Shown: positions 1-7,524 of the stretch, piece after piece
How positions within the stretch are numbered: the first letter of the stretch is position 1
Layout: the number at the start of each line of letters is the position of its first letter
Assembly: GCA_900544685.1 (NCBI GenBank)
Contig: UQWA01000001.1
Coordinates: 1 to 64,000 of the forward strand
DNA length: 64,000 nt
Origin: an uncultured Lachnospiraceae bacterium
GTDB lineage: Bacteria; Bacillota; Clostridia; Lachnospirales; Lachnospiraceae
Direction: 5' to 3'
Program-made: the position numbers and the translations under genes
The notes under the pieces: model-generated
What the model was told of the DNA's origin: nothing
What the model saw: only the letters and a program-made list of their open reading frames with translations
Databases searched by the model: none

Positions 1-81
1 GGCAAAGATCCTGGAAAAACGAGGTTGGAACACAGCCAGATTTTTGTTGATTTTGAAAAAAATAAAAAGAAAAGAAGTTTT

Positions 82-117
82 AAAAGAAAAATGGTGCTGG
101 GCATAATACCCAACACC
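82..117 (-). terminator. Intrinsic terminator of the rubrerythrin gene
   Basis: Arms at 93-102 and 108-117 form a 10-bp stem read on the minus strand, with two G-U pairs, followed by a T-rich tract (complement of the A-run at 82-91). It lies about 70 nt past the rubrerythrin stop. Confidence 0.7.
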
Positions 118-135
118 AAGTTGTCTACAATCTGA

Positions 136-154
136 GGGCTGTCATTGACAGCCC
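136..154. repeat. Perfect 19-bp palindrome
   Basis: GGGCTGTCA at 136-144 and TGACAGCCC at 146-154 are exact inverted copies around one central base. It lies between the rubrerythrin stop and the terminator. There is no T-run on the minus strand, so it is more likely a 3' processing or stability hairpin than a terminator. Confidence 0.5.
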
Positions 155-186
155 CATCATTTTGAATTGATTGCTCGGCTTGTAGC

Positions 187-774
187 TTAGCCAAAGTATC
201 TTTCTAACAGGCCTTTCAGAGCGCGTCCGTGACGAGCTTCGTCTTTAGCCATTTCGTGTACGGTATCATGGATTGCATCCAGGTTGTTTTTCTTTGCACA
301 TTTTGCAAGATCAAATTTACCCTGAGTAGCACCGAACTCGCAGTCAACTCTCCATTTCAGGTTATCTTTTGTAGTAGCTTTCATGTTTGGCTCAAGGTCT
401 TCACCCAGCATCTCAGCAAATTTTGCTGCATGTTCAGCCTCTTCGTAAGCTGCTTTTTCCCAGTAGAGACCGATTTCCGGATATCCTTCGCGATGAGCGA
501 TACGAGCCATGCACAGGTACATACCTACTTCTGAGCATTCACCGTTGAAGTTAGCTTTTAACTGTTCGAAGATAAATTTCTTGTCTTCTTCGCTGATGTC
601 TTTATTGTCTTTTACAGTTTTAGCGTAGATGCCATATTCATGTTCAGCAGCCAGAACCAGTTCGCCCTGAACTTCCTGGAACATGTCAGACTTTGCATGA
701 CAGACTGGACATTCAGCCGGTGCTGCTTCTCCTTCATAGATATAACCACATACTTTACATACAAATTTTGCCAT
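187..774 (-). CDS. Reverse rubrerythrin (peroxide-scavenging diiron protein)
   Basis: A 195-residue cytoplasmic non-haem iron protein. The N-terminal rubredoxin-type domain has Cys6, Cys9, Cys22 and Cys25, followed by a ferritin-like four-helix domain with diiron ligand motifs (EEAEHA near residue 115, EARHG near residue 180). Classical rubrerythrins carry the rubredoxin domain at the C-terminus; this is the reversed order known from clostridia, where such proteins reduce hydrogen peroxide and oxygen with electrons from NADH via a reductase. It follows a Fur-family regulator on the same strand, and a 23-bp palindrome overlaps its predicted transcription start, so peroxide-responsive repression is likely. 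The start ATG has AGGAG-type SD sequence at about 784-790. Function is secure at family level; the electron donor is not encoded here. Confidence 0.95.
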   Translation of the reverse strand: MAKFVCKVCGYIYEGEAAPAECPVCHAKSDMFQEVQGELVLAAEHEYGIYAKTVKDNKDISEEDKKFIFEQLKANFNGECSEVGMYLCMARIAHREGYPEIGLYWEKAAYEEAEHAAKFAEMLGEDLEPNMKATTKDNLKWRVDCEFGATQGKFDLAKCAKKNNLDAIHDTVHEMAKDEARHGRALKGLLERYFG

Positions 775-820
775 TGTGTTGATCTCCTTTTCTTTAAGTT
801 TTATATTTAGTTTTATTTAT

Positions 821-843
821 AAATCAGTAATTATTACTGATTT
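821..843. promoter_or_regulatory. Fur/PerR-type operator, perfect 23-bp palindrome
   Basis: AAATCAGTAAT (821-831), one central T, then ATTACTGATTT (833-843): exact 11-bp arms. It sits just downstream of the -10 box, where a repressor would block initiation. Its TATTACTG core recurs in the inverted repeat before the PerR-like gene. Size and AT-rich palindromy fit PerR/Fur boxes; assignment to the adjacent regulator is inference. Confidence 0.7.
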
Positions 844-844
844 A

Positions 845-874
845 AGATTAGCATGTTTATTTACATTTGTCAAG
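845..874 (-). promoter_or_regulatory. Sigma-A promoter of rubrerythrin
   Basis: On the minus strand TTGACA (874-869) is separated by exactly 17 bp from TAATCT (850-845). The predicted start falls in the palindrome at 821-843. Confidence 0.75.
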
Positions 875-897
875 AAAAATAATAATTATTCTTATTT

Positions 898-1290
898 TCA
901 ACTTGCCTCTTCTGATTCTTCCATGCAGTTTGCACAGATACCGTAAAAATATGTGCAGTGCCGGTCAATTCTTCCGGGAAAATTCTTCCTGGCTACATCT
1001 ACAATTTCATCAATACTGTCCATTTCCAGATCGAGTACACTGTGACATCTGGTGCATACAAAGTGATTGTGCGGGGCAGTATTGAAATCGTAGTGGTCAC
1101 ATCCATCTCCGGTAGTTAATCTGGTGATCTCTCCGATATCAGACAGGAGATTCAGATTGCGGTAAATCGTTCCAAGACTGATGTTCGGAAATTGCTTTCG
1201 AATATTCATATAAATGGTATCAGCGGTAGGATGATCTTTACGAGTGCTTAAGAATTCTTTGATAGATTCTCTCTGACGGCTGTAATTCAT
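898..1290 (-). CDS. perR: Fur-family peroxide regulator, PerR-like
   Basis: A 130-residue metalloregulator. An N-terminal winged helix (residues about 1-80, with the recognition segment SLGTIYRNLNLL) is followed by a dimerisation domain with HNHFVCTRC and, near the end, CANC, so both CxxC pairs of the structural zinc site are present. PerR proteins sense peroxide by iron-catalysed histidine oxidation; this subfamily call over Fur or Zur rests on the rubrerythrin neighbour and the His/Asp spacing, not on a decisive residue. The frame is open further upstream, but ATG at 1288-1290 is preceded at ideal spacing by AGGAGG, and the extension is a hydrophobic translation of the promoter. It likely autoregulates through the inverted repeat at 1321-1339. 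Confidence 0.88.
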   Translation of the reverse strand: MNYSRQRESIKEFLSTRKDHPTADTIYMNIRKQFPNISLGTIYRNLNLLSDIGEITRLTTGDGCDHYDFNTAPHNHFVCTRCHSVLDLEMDSIDEIVDVARKNFPGRIDRHCTYFYGICANCMEESEEAS

Positions 1291-1320
1291 CTGGATCCTC
1301 CTTTCCTGAAATATAAAAAT

Positions 1321-1339
1321 AATAACTATTACTGTTATT
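1321..1339. promoter_or_regulatory. Inverted repeat at the perR start (autoregulatory box)
   Basis: AATAAC (1321-1326), 7 nt, GTTATT (1334-1339). It occupies the predicted transcription start of perR and shares TATTACTG with the palindrome before rubrerythrin, so one regulator probably binds both. Confidence 0.6.
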
Positions 1340-1345
1340 GAGAAG

Positions 1346-1374
1346 AGTATAATACTTACAAACAGAGTTGTCAA
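1346..1374 (-). promoter_or_regulatory. Sigma-A promoter of perR
   Basis: TTGACA (1374-1369), 17-bp spacer, TATACT (1351-1346) on the minus strand: a near-consensus promoter immediately upstream of the operator-like inverted repeat. Confidence 0.8.
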
Positions 1375-1401
1375 TAGAAAAAAGGATCAATCTGTATAAA
1401 A

Positions 1402-1440
1402 TTTTCTACTTTGTCTATACTTGATACACAAAGTAGAAAA
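1402..1440. promoter_or_regulatory. Operator-like 13+13+13 inverted repeat before the small gene
   Basis: TTTTCTACTTTGT (1402-1414) and its exact complement ACAAAGTAGAAAA (1428-1440) flank a 13-nt spacer that contains TATACT at 1416-1421, a good -10 box for the downstream gene. Arms bracketing a -10 box are typical of a repressor site. The cognate regulator is unknown. Confidence 0.5.
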
Positions 1441-1454
1441 GGCAGGAAAAGAGA

Positions 1455-1664
1455 GTGAAAAACAGAAAAAAGATCTGGCTGGCTGTTGTACTGTTCGCAT
1501 TAATAGAATCTTTTGCGTTTCCGGAGATCTTGTTCCCAGATTGTATAGAAGAATATACTGCGAATAAATACCCGATGTATAAAAGAGAACAGAAAAAGGA
1601 AGAAGTGGTAAAGTACCATTTTAGTAGTTTCTTTTTAGATTATCTGAATAAACCAGAAAAGTAA
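1455..1664 (+). CDS. Small hypothetical membrane or exported protein
   Basis: A 69-residue protein starting at GTG with AGGA 7-8 nt upstream. A basic start (MKNRKK) is followed by a hydrophobic stretch of about 20 residues ending near FPEILFP, then a charged, lysine-rich tail. This fits a signal peptide or single N-terminal membrane anchor. I recognise no family. A perfect inverted repeat sits over its promoter and a strong bidirectional terminator follows, which supports it being a real transcription unit. It could instead be a spurious ORF; codon usage gives no strong verdict at this length. Confidence 0.45.
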   Translation: MKNRKKIWLAVVLFALIESFAFPEILFPDCIEEYTANKYPMYKREQKKEEVVKYHFSSFFLDYLNKPEK

Positions 1665-1682
1665 AAGGCATGGTGAAGTGAC

Positions 1683-1734
1683 AAATATCCTGATAAATCA
1701 CAGCTGAGATGGCATAGATTTTATCAGGATATTT
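1683..1734. terminator. Bidirectional terminator with perfect 15-bp arms
   Basis: AAATATCCTGATAAA (1683-1697) pairs perfectly with 1720-1734, then TCTGTTTTGTTT on the plus strand. It separates the small plus-strand gene from the converging LacI gene. Confidence 0.7.
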
Positions 1735-1743
1735 CTGTTTTGT

Positions 1744-2799
1744 TTATTCCTGTGCGGTAGATTCGCGAATGATTAATTCAGTAGGAAGCTGAACTTGCTT
1801 AATTTCGGTATCCGGATTATTAATTTTTTCAATCAGAAGTTCAGAGGCCATATATCCAAGCTGATAACAAGGTTGTTTGATCGTAGTAATAGATGGCGTT
1901 GATAATTGAGAAATACTTGTATTATCAAATCCAATTACAAGAACATCCGAAGGAACCTTTAAATTGCAGTATTGTATTGCCTTTATGGCAGCTGCGGCCA
2001 GGCTGTCCGAAATAGCGAAAAAGCAGTCTGGAGGGTTCGGCGAAGACAGAACCTGCACAATGGATGTAAAAGCAAGATCATGATTCAGTTCAGGCAGCTG
2101 AATAATCCAGTTAGAAGGATAATCAATATTGGCAGAAGCCATAATGGATTTATATGCAGCGAGACGTATTCTTGCATAATTAAATTCAATGGGGCCATTT
2201 ATAATACTTATTTTTTTCCGCCCAATGGAAAGAAAATAGTTTATTGCGAGTTCGGCGGATGCAAAATCATTGATACCTACATAGGAGGCATAGGGATTGT
2301 CGTAATATTCACAGCATTGCACAACCGGAACATGAGCAGTAATCAGTTTTAATGCGGGCATAGGGATATTATTTAAAGTAATCACCCCGGTTGCTTTTAA
2401 ACGCTGGATCATATGAAGAAATTTGTCTGCATTATCGTGACTGAATTTGAATGATGTAAAAATAACAGATATAGAACGCATATTTGCAGATGATAGTACG
2501 CCGTCAATAATTTTAGAATAAAACGGATTAGACATATCCGGAATATTCATAATGATAAGTTCATCCGTTTGATTATCAGATTGGGCAAGAGGAAATATGT
2601 TAGCAGGATAATCAGAGAGCGTAGAATCAGATAATTTTGTTTCATCATATTGATATCCAAGTTTTTCAATTGCCTGAAAAATGGAATCCAAAGTATTTTT
2701 TTTAACATGACAGTTATTATTTAATGCGCGTGATACCGTTGCAATAGATACATTAGCTTCTTTTGCAACGTCACGAATGGTAACTTTTTTAGACTGCAT
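1744..2799 (-). CDS. LacI-family transcriptional regulator of the adjacent sugar operon
   Basis: A 351-residue regulator. The N-terminal helix-turn-helix reads VTIRDVAKEANVSIATVSRA, and the hinge and periplasmic-binding-protein-like effector domain follow (DELIIMNIPDMSNPFYSK near residue 85; VIGFDNTSISQLSTPSITT near residue 300). The frame has an earlier ATG at 2811, but the sequence between the two ATGs is itself the Shine-Dalgarno (GGAGGA), so ATG at 2799 is the start. Divergent from a nine-gene sugar import and isomerisation operon, which it very probably represses, with the imported sugar or a catabolite as inducer. Effector identity cannot be read from sequence. Confidence 0.9.
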   Translation of the reverse strand: MQSKKVTIRDVAKEANVSIATVSRALNNNCHVKKNTLDSIFQAIEKLGYQYDETKLSDSTLSDYPANIFPLAQSDNQTDELIIMNIPDMSNPFYSKIIDGVLSSANMRSISVIFTSFKFSHDNADKFLHMIQRLKATGVITLNNIPMPALKLITAHVPVVQCCEYYDNPYASYVGINDFASAELAINYFLSIGRKKISIINGPIEFNYARIRLAAYKSIMASANIDYPSNWIIQLPELNHDLAFTSIVQVLSSPNPPDCFFAISDSLAAAAIKAIQYCNLKVPSDVLVIGFDNTSISQLSTPSITTIKQPCYQLGYMASELLIEKINNPDTEIKQVQLPTELIIRESTAQE

Positions 2800-2836
2800 A
2801 CATTCCTCCATAGATGAGATGATAATTTATAATACT

Positions 2837-2865
2837 ACTATAGCACAGAATTGTGAAAATGTAAA
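2837..2865 (-). promoter_or_regulatory. Promoter of the LacI-family gene
   Basis: Minus strand TTTACA (2865-2860), 17-bp spacer, TATAGT (2842-2837). It lies 40-65 nt upstream of the chosen start. Confidence 0.65.
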
Positions 2866-2881
2866 AGAAATAAATGAAAAA

Positions 2882-2906
2882 ATGTAACAATGCAAAAATG
2901 TTACAT
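2882..2906. promoter_or_regulatory. Inverted repeat ATGTAACA-N9-TGTTACAT (candidate operator O2)
   Basis: Exact 8-bp arms at 2882-2889 and 2899-2906 between the divergent promoters. The same half-site recurs at 3027-3034 and 3050-3057. The site lacks the central CpG common to LacI-family operators, so ownership by the adjacent LacI protein is uncertain. Confidence 0.5.
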
Positions 2907-2996
2907 GAAAACCATGATGCAACAAAGCAAAATATACAAAAAAACAATTTAAAAAAGTGTAAAACAACGAAAATGAACAAGCAACGAAGAATCTGG

Positions 2997-3025
2997 TTGA
3001 CTTGAATGGTGAAACAATGTACAAT
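2997..3025 (+). promoter_or_regulatory. Sigma-A promoter of the sugar operon
   Basis: TTGACT (2997-3002), 17-bp spacer, TACAAT (3020-3025), about 45 nt upstream of the first structural gene, with AGGAGG at 3059-3064. Confidence 0.75.
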
Positions 3026-3026
3026 A

Positions 3027-3057
3027 ATGTTACAAAAAGAAACAAGAAAATGTAACA
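3027..3057. promoter_or_regulatory. TGTTACA/TGTAACA half-site pair over the start site (candidate O1)
   Basis: ATGTTACA at 3027-3034 and ATGTAACA at 3050-3057 are inverted copies with a 15-nt spacer, spanning the predicted +1 to the Shine-Dalgarno. The placement suits a repressor. Together with 2882-2906 it makes four copies of one half-site in 180 bp. Confidence 0.55.
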
Positions 3058-3070
3058 GAGGAGGAAAAAA

Positions 3071-3889
3071 ATGAACGTGAAAATTTCTTATAACACACTG
3101 GTATACGCTGGAGAAAATATTGCAGACGGAATCAGAAGACTGGCGAAATTTGGCTATGATGGCGTTGATTTTGTCGGAGAACCAGATCAGTTTGATACAG
3201 ATGAAATCTGCAGACTTTTAAAAGAAAATCATATTGAAGCCAGCTCTATCTGTGCAATTTTTACAAATGAAAGAGATTTTGTTTCAGATGATCCGGTAAT
3301 CAGAAAACAGGCAGTAGAGTATATGAAGAAGTGCGTGGATTTTGCTGTTGCGATTGGAGCAAAATCAATTAGTACACAGGTGACAGCGAATATGAAAATT
3401 GATGCTGACGCACCATTTGAAACAGCCTGGAAATGGGCGGTAGAAGGATTGAAAGAAGCCGGAGAATATGCTCTGAAGAATCATATTCGTCTTACATTAG
3501 AAGCATGGAACAGATATGAAACATATCTGATAACAAAACTTGATATGGCACTCAAAATGGTTAATGAAGTGGGATTAGAGAATGTTGGTGTTATGGGTGA
3601 CACATTCCATATGAACATTGAGGAAAGCAACATGGGAGATGCAATCAGAAATGTAGGAAAGAAACTGTATTATCTCCATATTGCAGACAGTAACAGAGCG
3701 GCACCTGGAAGAGGACATATTGATTTTGAAGAAATTGCACAGGCATTAAAAGATATTGATTATAATGGATGGATTTCTATGGAACTCTTACCGGCAGCAG
3801 CAAATCCATTTAGCGGAATTGTGCAGGAAGAATTTTACGACCAGTACACAGAAGAGTCCATTACATATCTGAAAAAATTATTTTCATAA
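3071..3889 (+). CDS. TIM-barrel sugar isomerase/epimerase (ketose-3-epimerase-like)
   Basis: A 272-residue xylose-isomerase-like TIM barrel. The metal site is readable: Glu in LTLEAWNRYETY (about residue 150), Asp and His in GDTFHMNIEE (about 177), His in YYLHIADSNR (about 204) and Glu in WISMELLP (about 240). The motifs NRYETY, DTFHMN and PGRGHIDF match the D-tagatose/D-psicose 3-epimerase and hydroxypyruvate-isomerase branch, so it probably moves a carbonyl or inverts a hydroxyl on a free sugar or keto-glycoside. First gene of the operon, with AGGAGG upstream. It closely resembles the gene at 8574. The exact substrate is unknown. Confidence 0.88.
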   Translation: MNVKISYNTLVYAGENIADGIRRLAKFGYDGVDFVGEPDQFDTDEICRLLKENHIEASSICAIFTNERDFVSDDPVIRKQAVEYMKKCVDFAVAIGAKSISTQVTANMKIDADAPFETAWKWAVEGLKEAGEYALKNHIRLTLEAWNRYETYLITKLDMALKMVNEVGLENVGVMGDTFHMNIEESNMGDAIRNVGKKLYYLHIADSNRAAPGRGHIDFEEIAQALKDIDYNGWISMELLPAAANPFSGIVQEEFYDQYTEESITYLKKLFS

Positions 3890-3914
3890 AAATAAAATAT
3901 TGGAGGGTTTGAAA

Positions 3915-4859
3915 ATGAAAAGAAAAATGGTAATCGGAATGCTGACAATGGGAATGGTATTAAGTGGAGCGCTGACAGCGTCTGCAGAATCAGACGGATA
4001 TGTTATTTCTGCATCCCATGGGTACGGTGCTGTAGAACACTGGGAAATTAAGACAATCGGAATGCAGGATGCAGCAAAAGATCTTGGGGTTGAATTTAAT
4101 TATAAATATGCAGATGGAGATCTGCAGCAGGAAGTAGCAGATATTGAAAATTTTGTTGAGATGGGAACAAATTACATTATCGTAGGACCATGTAATTCAG
4201 AAGGAATTGTTCCGGTTATCGAAGAGGCACAGGGTAAAGGTGTTGCAATTGGAACATGTGATATTGGTATTGAAGGCGTGGATGTGGCAAGTTTTGTAAG
4301 TTCCGACAATTACGGCATTGGCGAGATCGCTGCAGATTATATTGGAACGGAAATGAATGGAGAAGGCGAGATTGCAATTCTGACATGGCCGGCAGCTTCT
4401 GCAACTGCAGACAGAGTAAAAGGATTTAAAGATAAAATGGAAGAAAAATATCCTGACATAAAAATTGTATCCGAACAGGATTGCAATGCAGACAGAAGTG
4501 CATCTCTGGCAGCAACAGAAAGTATCATTCAGGCAAATGGCGATATCAAATTTGTATGGGGCGCAAATGCTGAAATGGCACTTGGAGCATATGCAGCAAC
4601 ACAGTCATTAAATCGTTCAGATATTAATGTAGTTGCAGTGGATACAGATGGGGAAGTTATGGAAGCTATCCAGAATGGAACCAATCTGGTTGCTACGGTT
4701 TCTCAGGATCCATATACAATGGGATATAAAGCTCTTGAGAATGCAGTAAAATATCTTGATGGGGAAGAAGTGGAAGATATTGCAATTGAATGTGAATTAG
4801 TAACTGCAGATAATTGCGCAGACATTATTGAAAGAAATGAGGAATATCTGAACAAATAA
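3915..4859 (+). CDS. Sugar ABC transporter substrate-binding protein (RbsB type)
   Basis: A 314-residue type-1 periplasmic-binding protein: signal peptide (MKRKMVIGMLTMGMVLSGAL, cleavage probably after ASA), then a binding fold with AIQNGTNLVATVSQDPYTMG near residue 255, the ribose-binding family signature region. The frame extends upstream through a TTG, but GGAGGG at 3902-3907 points to ATG at 3915. The binding subunit would feed the ATPase and permease genes that follow. Unusually for a Gram-positive binding protein, the signal peptide contains no cysteine, so there is no lipobox and no obvious membrane anchor. A stable stem-loop follows the stop. Confidence 0.92.
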   Translation: MKRKMVIGMLTMGMVLSGALTASAESDGYVISASHGYGAVEHWEIKTIGMQDAAKDLGVEFNYKYADGDLQQEVADIENFVEMGTNYIIVGPCNSEGIVPVIEEAQGKGVAIGTCDIGIEGVDVASFVSSDNYGIGEIAADYIGTEMNGEGEIAILTWPAASATADRVKGFKDKMEEKYPDIKIVSEQDCNADRSASLAATESIIQANGDIKFVWGANAEMALGAYAATQSLNRSDINVVAVDTDGEVMEAIQNGTNLVATVSQDPYTMGYKALENAVKYLDGEEVEDIAIECELVTADNCADIIERNEEYLNK

Positions 4860-4925
4860 AAGAAGGTATGCTACATTCTTCAGAATAAAAGTTTCCTTCC
4901 TTATTTAAAAATGAAATATATAACA

Positions 4926-4964
4926 GATGATCTGTGGACAGCAGAAATCTGACCACAGATCATC
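4926..4964 (+). promoter_or_regulatory. Intercistronic stem-loop after the binding-protein gene
   Basis: GATGATCTGTGG (4926-4937) pairs perfectly with 4953-4964; the loop is 15 nt. No T-run follows, so it is not a standard terminator. This position in ABC operons typically protects the upstream binding-protein mRNA from 3' decay, giving it higher expression than ATPase and permease. Confidence 0.6.
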
Positions 4965-4990
4965 AAAATATAGCATGAGGGGACGAAAAA

Positions 4991-6487
4991 GTGAAAAAAA
5001 CAATATTAAAAGCTACCGGAATCTTCAAATCATTTTCCCATGTACCAATTTTGAAAAATGTTGATTTTGAATTAGACAGTGCAGAAACCCATATTCTTAT
5101 GGGGGAAAATGGAGCTGGAAAGTCAACTTTAATGAAGATTATAACGGGTGTCTACCAACAGGATAAAGGAAACATATACCTGGATGACGGAAAAGGAAAT
5201 TTGGAAGAAATTGCTTTTTCAAATCCTAAAATGGCATTGGAAAAAGGAATCAGCATGGTATTCCAGGAATTCAACCTGATGGAAAATATGACAATAGCCG
5301 AAAATATATTTATGGGCTATGAACCGGTGAAAAGAGGATTTATCGATTGGAATAAAATGAACCAGGATGCTCTGAAATGGATGGAAATGGTGGAGATTGA
5401 TGCACCACCGACAGAGCTTGTTGAAAATCTTTCTACGGCACAGAAACAATGTGTGGAAATCGCAAAATGTCTGTCACATAATGCAAAAATCATTATATTG
5501 GATGAACCTACGTCAAGTCTTTCGGAAAAAGAAGTAAGAACGCTTTTTAAGCTGATAGCAAAACTGAAAAAAGAAGGCATTAGTATTATTTATATTTCTC
5601 ATAGAATGGAAGAGATCTTTGAAATCGGAGACAGAGTGACGGTATTCAGAGATGGAGAAAAAATAGATACTCTGAATATTAAAGATACTACTGAACAAAA
5701 ACTGATTCAATTGATGATAGGACGAGAATTTAAAGAAAGCTATTCAGAATATAAAATAAATGAAAATCGTGAAATTGTACTTGAAGCAGAAAACGTGATC
5801 ACTTCAAAGTATAAAGACCCTATAAGTTTCAAAGCATATAAAGGTGAAATTACAGGTATCTTTGGATTGGTAGGTGCCGGAAGAACAGAACTGGCAAGAG
5901 TTTTGTTTGGCATTGACAGAAGTCCATGTGGAACAATAAAAAAAGATGGCAAAGTACTGCATCTTAAATCTGCAAAAGATGCGATCGATAATAAAATCGG
6001 AATGGTACCAGAAGACCGTAAACAACTGGGACTGGTTCTGAAGCATAATGTGCAGGATAATTTGACGGTTGCAAAGTTAAAAGATTTACCATGGCTGCTG
6101 AAATCAGATCGTGAAGAAGCGCGAATTACAGATTACTATATCAATGCGCTGTCAATTGCAACACGTGGAGGACAACAGGTTGTAGGAAGATTAAGCGGTG
6201 GAAATCAGCAAAAAGTGGTGATTTCAAAATGGCTGTCATTGGATCTGGATGTACTGATTTTGGATGAGCCAACAAGAGGTGTTGATGTAAAAGCGAAGGC
6301 AGAAATCTATGATATTATGAGACAATTGGCAGATCAGGGTGTCAGCATCATAATGATTTCATCAGATCTGCCGGAAATCTTAAGGGTAAGTCACAGAGTC
6401 CTTGTTATGCACGACGGAAAGATAACATTAGATGGTCAGACAAAGGACTATGATCAGGAAAAAATAATGCATGCTGCGATAAGTTGA
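4991..6487 (+). CDS. Sugar ABC transporter ATP-binding protein, duplicated ATPase (RbsA type)
   Basis: A 498-residue cytoplasmic ATPase with two ABC modules. The first has a canonical Walker A (GENGAGKST, about residue 40), signature NLSTAQKQ and Walker B IILDEPTSSLS. The second has a degenerate Walker A (GLVGAGRTE, about 295), LSGGNQQK signature and LILDEPTRGVD. This asymmetry is normal for carbohydrate uptake transporter class 2 (RbsA, MglA, AraG). Start is GTG at 4991 with AGGGGA upstream; no closer ATG exists in frame. It powers the permease encoded 9 nt downstream. Confidence 0.95.
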   Translation: MKKTILKATGIFKSFSHVPILKNVDFELDSAETHILMGENGAGKSTLMKIITGVYQQDKGNIYLDDGKGNLEEIAFSNPKMALEKGISMVFQEFNLMENMTIAENIFMGYEPVKRGFIDWNKMNQDALKWMEMVEIDAPPTELVENLSTAQKQCVEIAKCLSHNAKIIILDEPTSSLSEKEVRTLFKLIAKLKKEGISIIYISHRMEEIFEIGDRVTVFRDGEKIDTLNIKDTTEQKLIQLMIGREFKESYSEYKINENREIVLEAENVITSKYKDPISFKAYKGEITGIFGLVGAGRTELARVLFGIDRSPCGTIKKDGKVLHLKSAKDAIDNKIGMVPEDRKQLGLVLKHNVQDNLTVAKLKDLPWLLKSDREEARITDYYINALSIATRGGQQVVGRLSGGNQQKVVISKWLSLDLDVLILDEPTRGVDVKAKAEIYDIMRQLADQGVSIIMISSDLPEILRVSHRVLVMHDGKITLDGQTKDYDQEKIMHAAIS

Positions 6488-6496
6488 GGGAAAAAA

Positions 6497-7471
6497 ATGA
6501 ATAATAAAACGAATAGAAAAACAGAAAGCGGAGTACCGATAAGAGTCGAAATGGTACGACAGCTGACACTTGTGCTGTTATTAGCGGCAGAATTGATAAT
6601 TTTTGCTTTTATGACGCAAAACTTTTTTACTACTTCCAATATGATTAATGTTCTCAGACAGGTTTCCATTACAGGAATATCTTCCGTAGGTATGTTTATG
6701 ATCATTCTTTTAGGGGATATTGATCTGTCAGTAGGTTCAATGTATGCGTTTATCGGCGTTATCAGTGCGATTGTATTTAAAACAACAGAAAGTACCTGTT
6801 TAACGTTAGTTGCAGCCCTGGCACTGGGAATAGCAATTGGACTGTTCAACGGAATTGTTACAGCAAAACTTCGTGTACCGGCCTTTATTACAACATTGGC
6901 TGCAATGAGTATGTGCAGGGGATTTGCATACATTATTACAGGAGGATCTCCAATAGGTGTTACAAACCCGAAATTTACATTTTTAGGAACAGGTTACGTG
7001 TTCAATCTGATTCCACTTCCAGTCATTTTTATGATCATTGTTTTAATTTTGGGAATGATTTTGGTAAAACATACCAGATTTGGAAGATATATTTATTCAT
7101 GCGGAGGAAATGCGCAGGCTGCAAAATGGTCAGGAATTAATGTAGACAAAATTCGCATTACCGTGTACGTAATTGCCGGCCTTTTAAATGGATTTGCAGC
7201 AATCATTCTGGCAGGAAGACTTGGCGGTGGATTACCGGCAACAGGAGAAGGGTCAGAAATGGATGTAATTACGGCGGTTGTGCTGGGAGGAACCAGTATG
7301 TCTGGAGGAAAAGGCAAGCTTTGGGGAGTTGTCCTGGGTGTGCTGATTATCGGAGTACTGACAAATGGGCTTACCATGATAAATGTATCCAGCTATTGGC
7401 AAAAAGTAATTAAGGGAATCATTATACTTGCGGCAGTTATCATGGATAACCGCAACGCAGCTGCAAATTAA
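6497..7471 (+). CDS. Sugar ABC transporter permease (RbsC type)
   Basis: A 324-residue multi-spanning membrane protein of the ribose/xylose/galactoside permease family, with about 8-10 hydrophobic segments. Family signatures are visible: LGDIDLSVGSMYAF near residue 75, GGNAQAAKWSGI near 205, and the GGTSMSGGKGKLWG segment near 265. It pairs with the RbsA-type ATPase immediately upstream. One permease gene is enough if it acts as a homodimer. Start ATG has GAGGG just upstream. Confidence 0.95.
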   Translation: MNNKTNRKTESGVPIRVEMVRQLTLVLLLAAELIIFAFMTQNFFTTSNMINVLRQVSITGISSVGMFMIILLGDIDLSVGSMYAFIGVISAIVFKTTESTCLTLVAALALGIAIGLFNGIVTAKLRVPAFITTLAAMSMCRGFAYIITGGSPIGVTNPKFTFLGTGYVFNLIPLPVIFMIIVLILGMILVKHTRFGRYIYSCGGNAQAAKWSGINVDKIRITVYVIAGLLNGFAAIILAGRLGGGLPATGEGSEMDVITAVVLGGTSMSGGKGKLWGVVLGVLIIGVLTNGLTMINVSSYWQKVIKGIIILAAVIMDNRNAAAN

Positions 7472-7488
7472 TTTGCGATTATTTACAG

Positions 7489-7524
7489 AGAGGAGGATAC
7501 AGTAGAAATTACTGTGACAAAAAA
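7489..7524 (+). promoter_or_regulatory. Ribosome site separated from its start by a mini-hairpin
   Basis: GAGGAGGA at about 7490-7497 lies roughly 28 nt before ATG 7525, too far for normal use. Between them ACAGTA (7499-7504) pairs with TACTGT (7510-7515), which would bring the two into range if folded. A four-codon GTG ORF (7514) overlaps the ATG. Confidence 0.4.

Larger units (their letters stand above)
1..186. other. Left edge, no confident gene; ends in terminator region
   Basis: Two plus-strand frames are open from the edge: one to a TGA at 136-138 and one to a TAA at 103-105. Either could be the tail of a gene whose body lies outside the window, but the translated stretches are lysine-rich and match nothing I recognise. 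The second half holds the terminator of the rubrerythrin gene and a small palindrome. No gene is called. Confidence 0.3.

Noticed and set aside
1..138. Partial plus-strand gene at the left edge
   Set aside because: Two frames are open with lysine-rich translations and no family match; not enough sequence to support a call.
4926..4964. Rho-independent terminator after the binding-protein gene
   Set aside because: The hairpin is followed by AAAATATAG rather than a T-run, and downstream genes need the same transcript.
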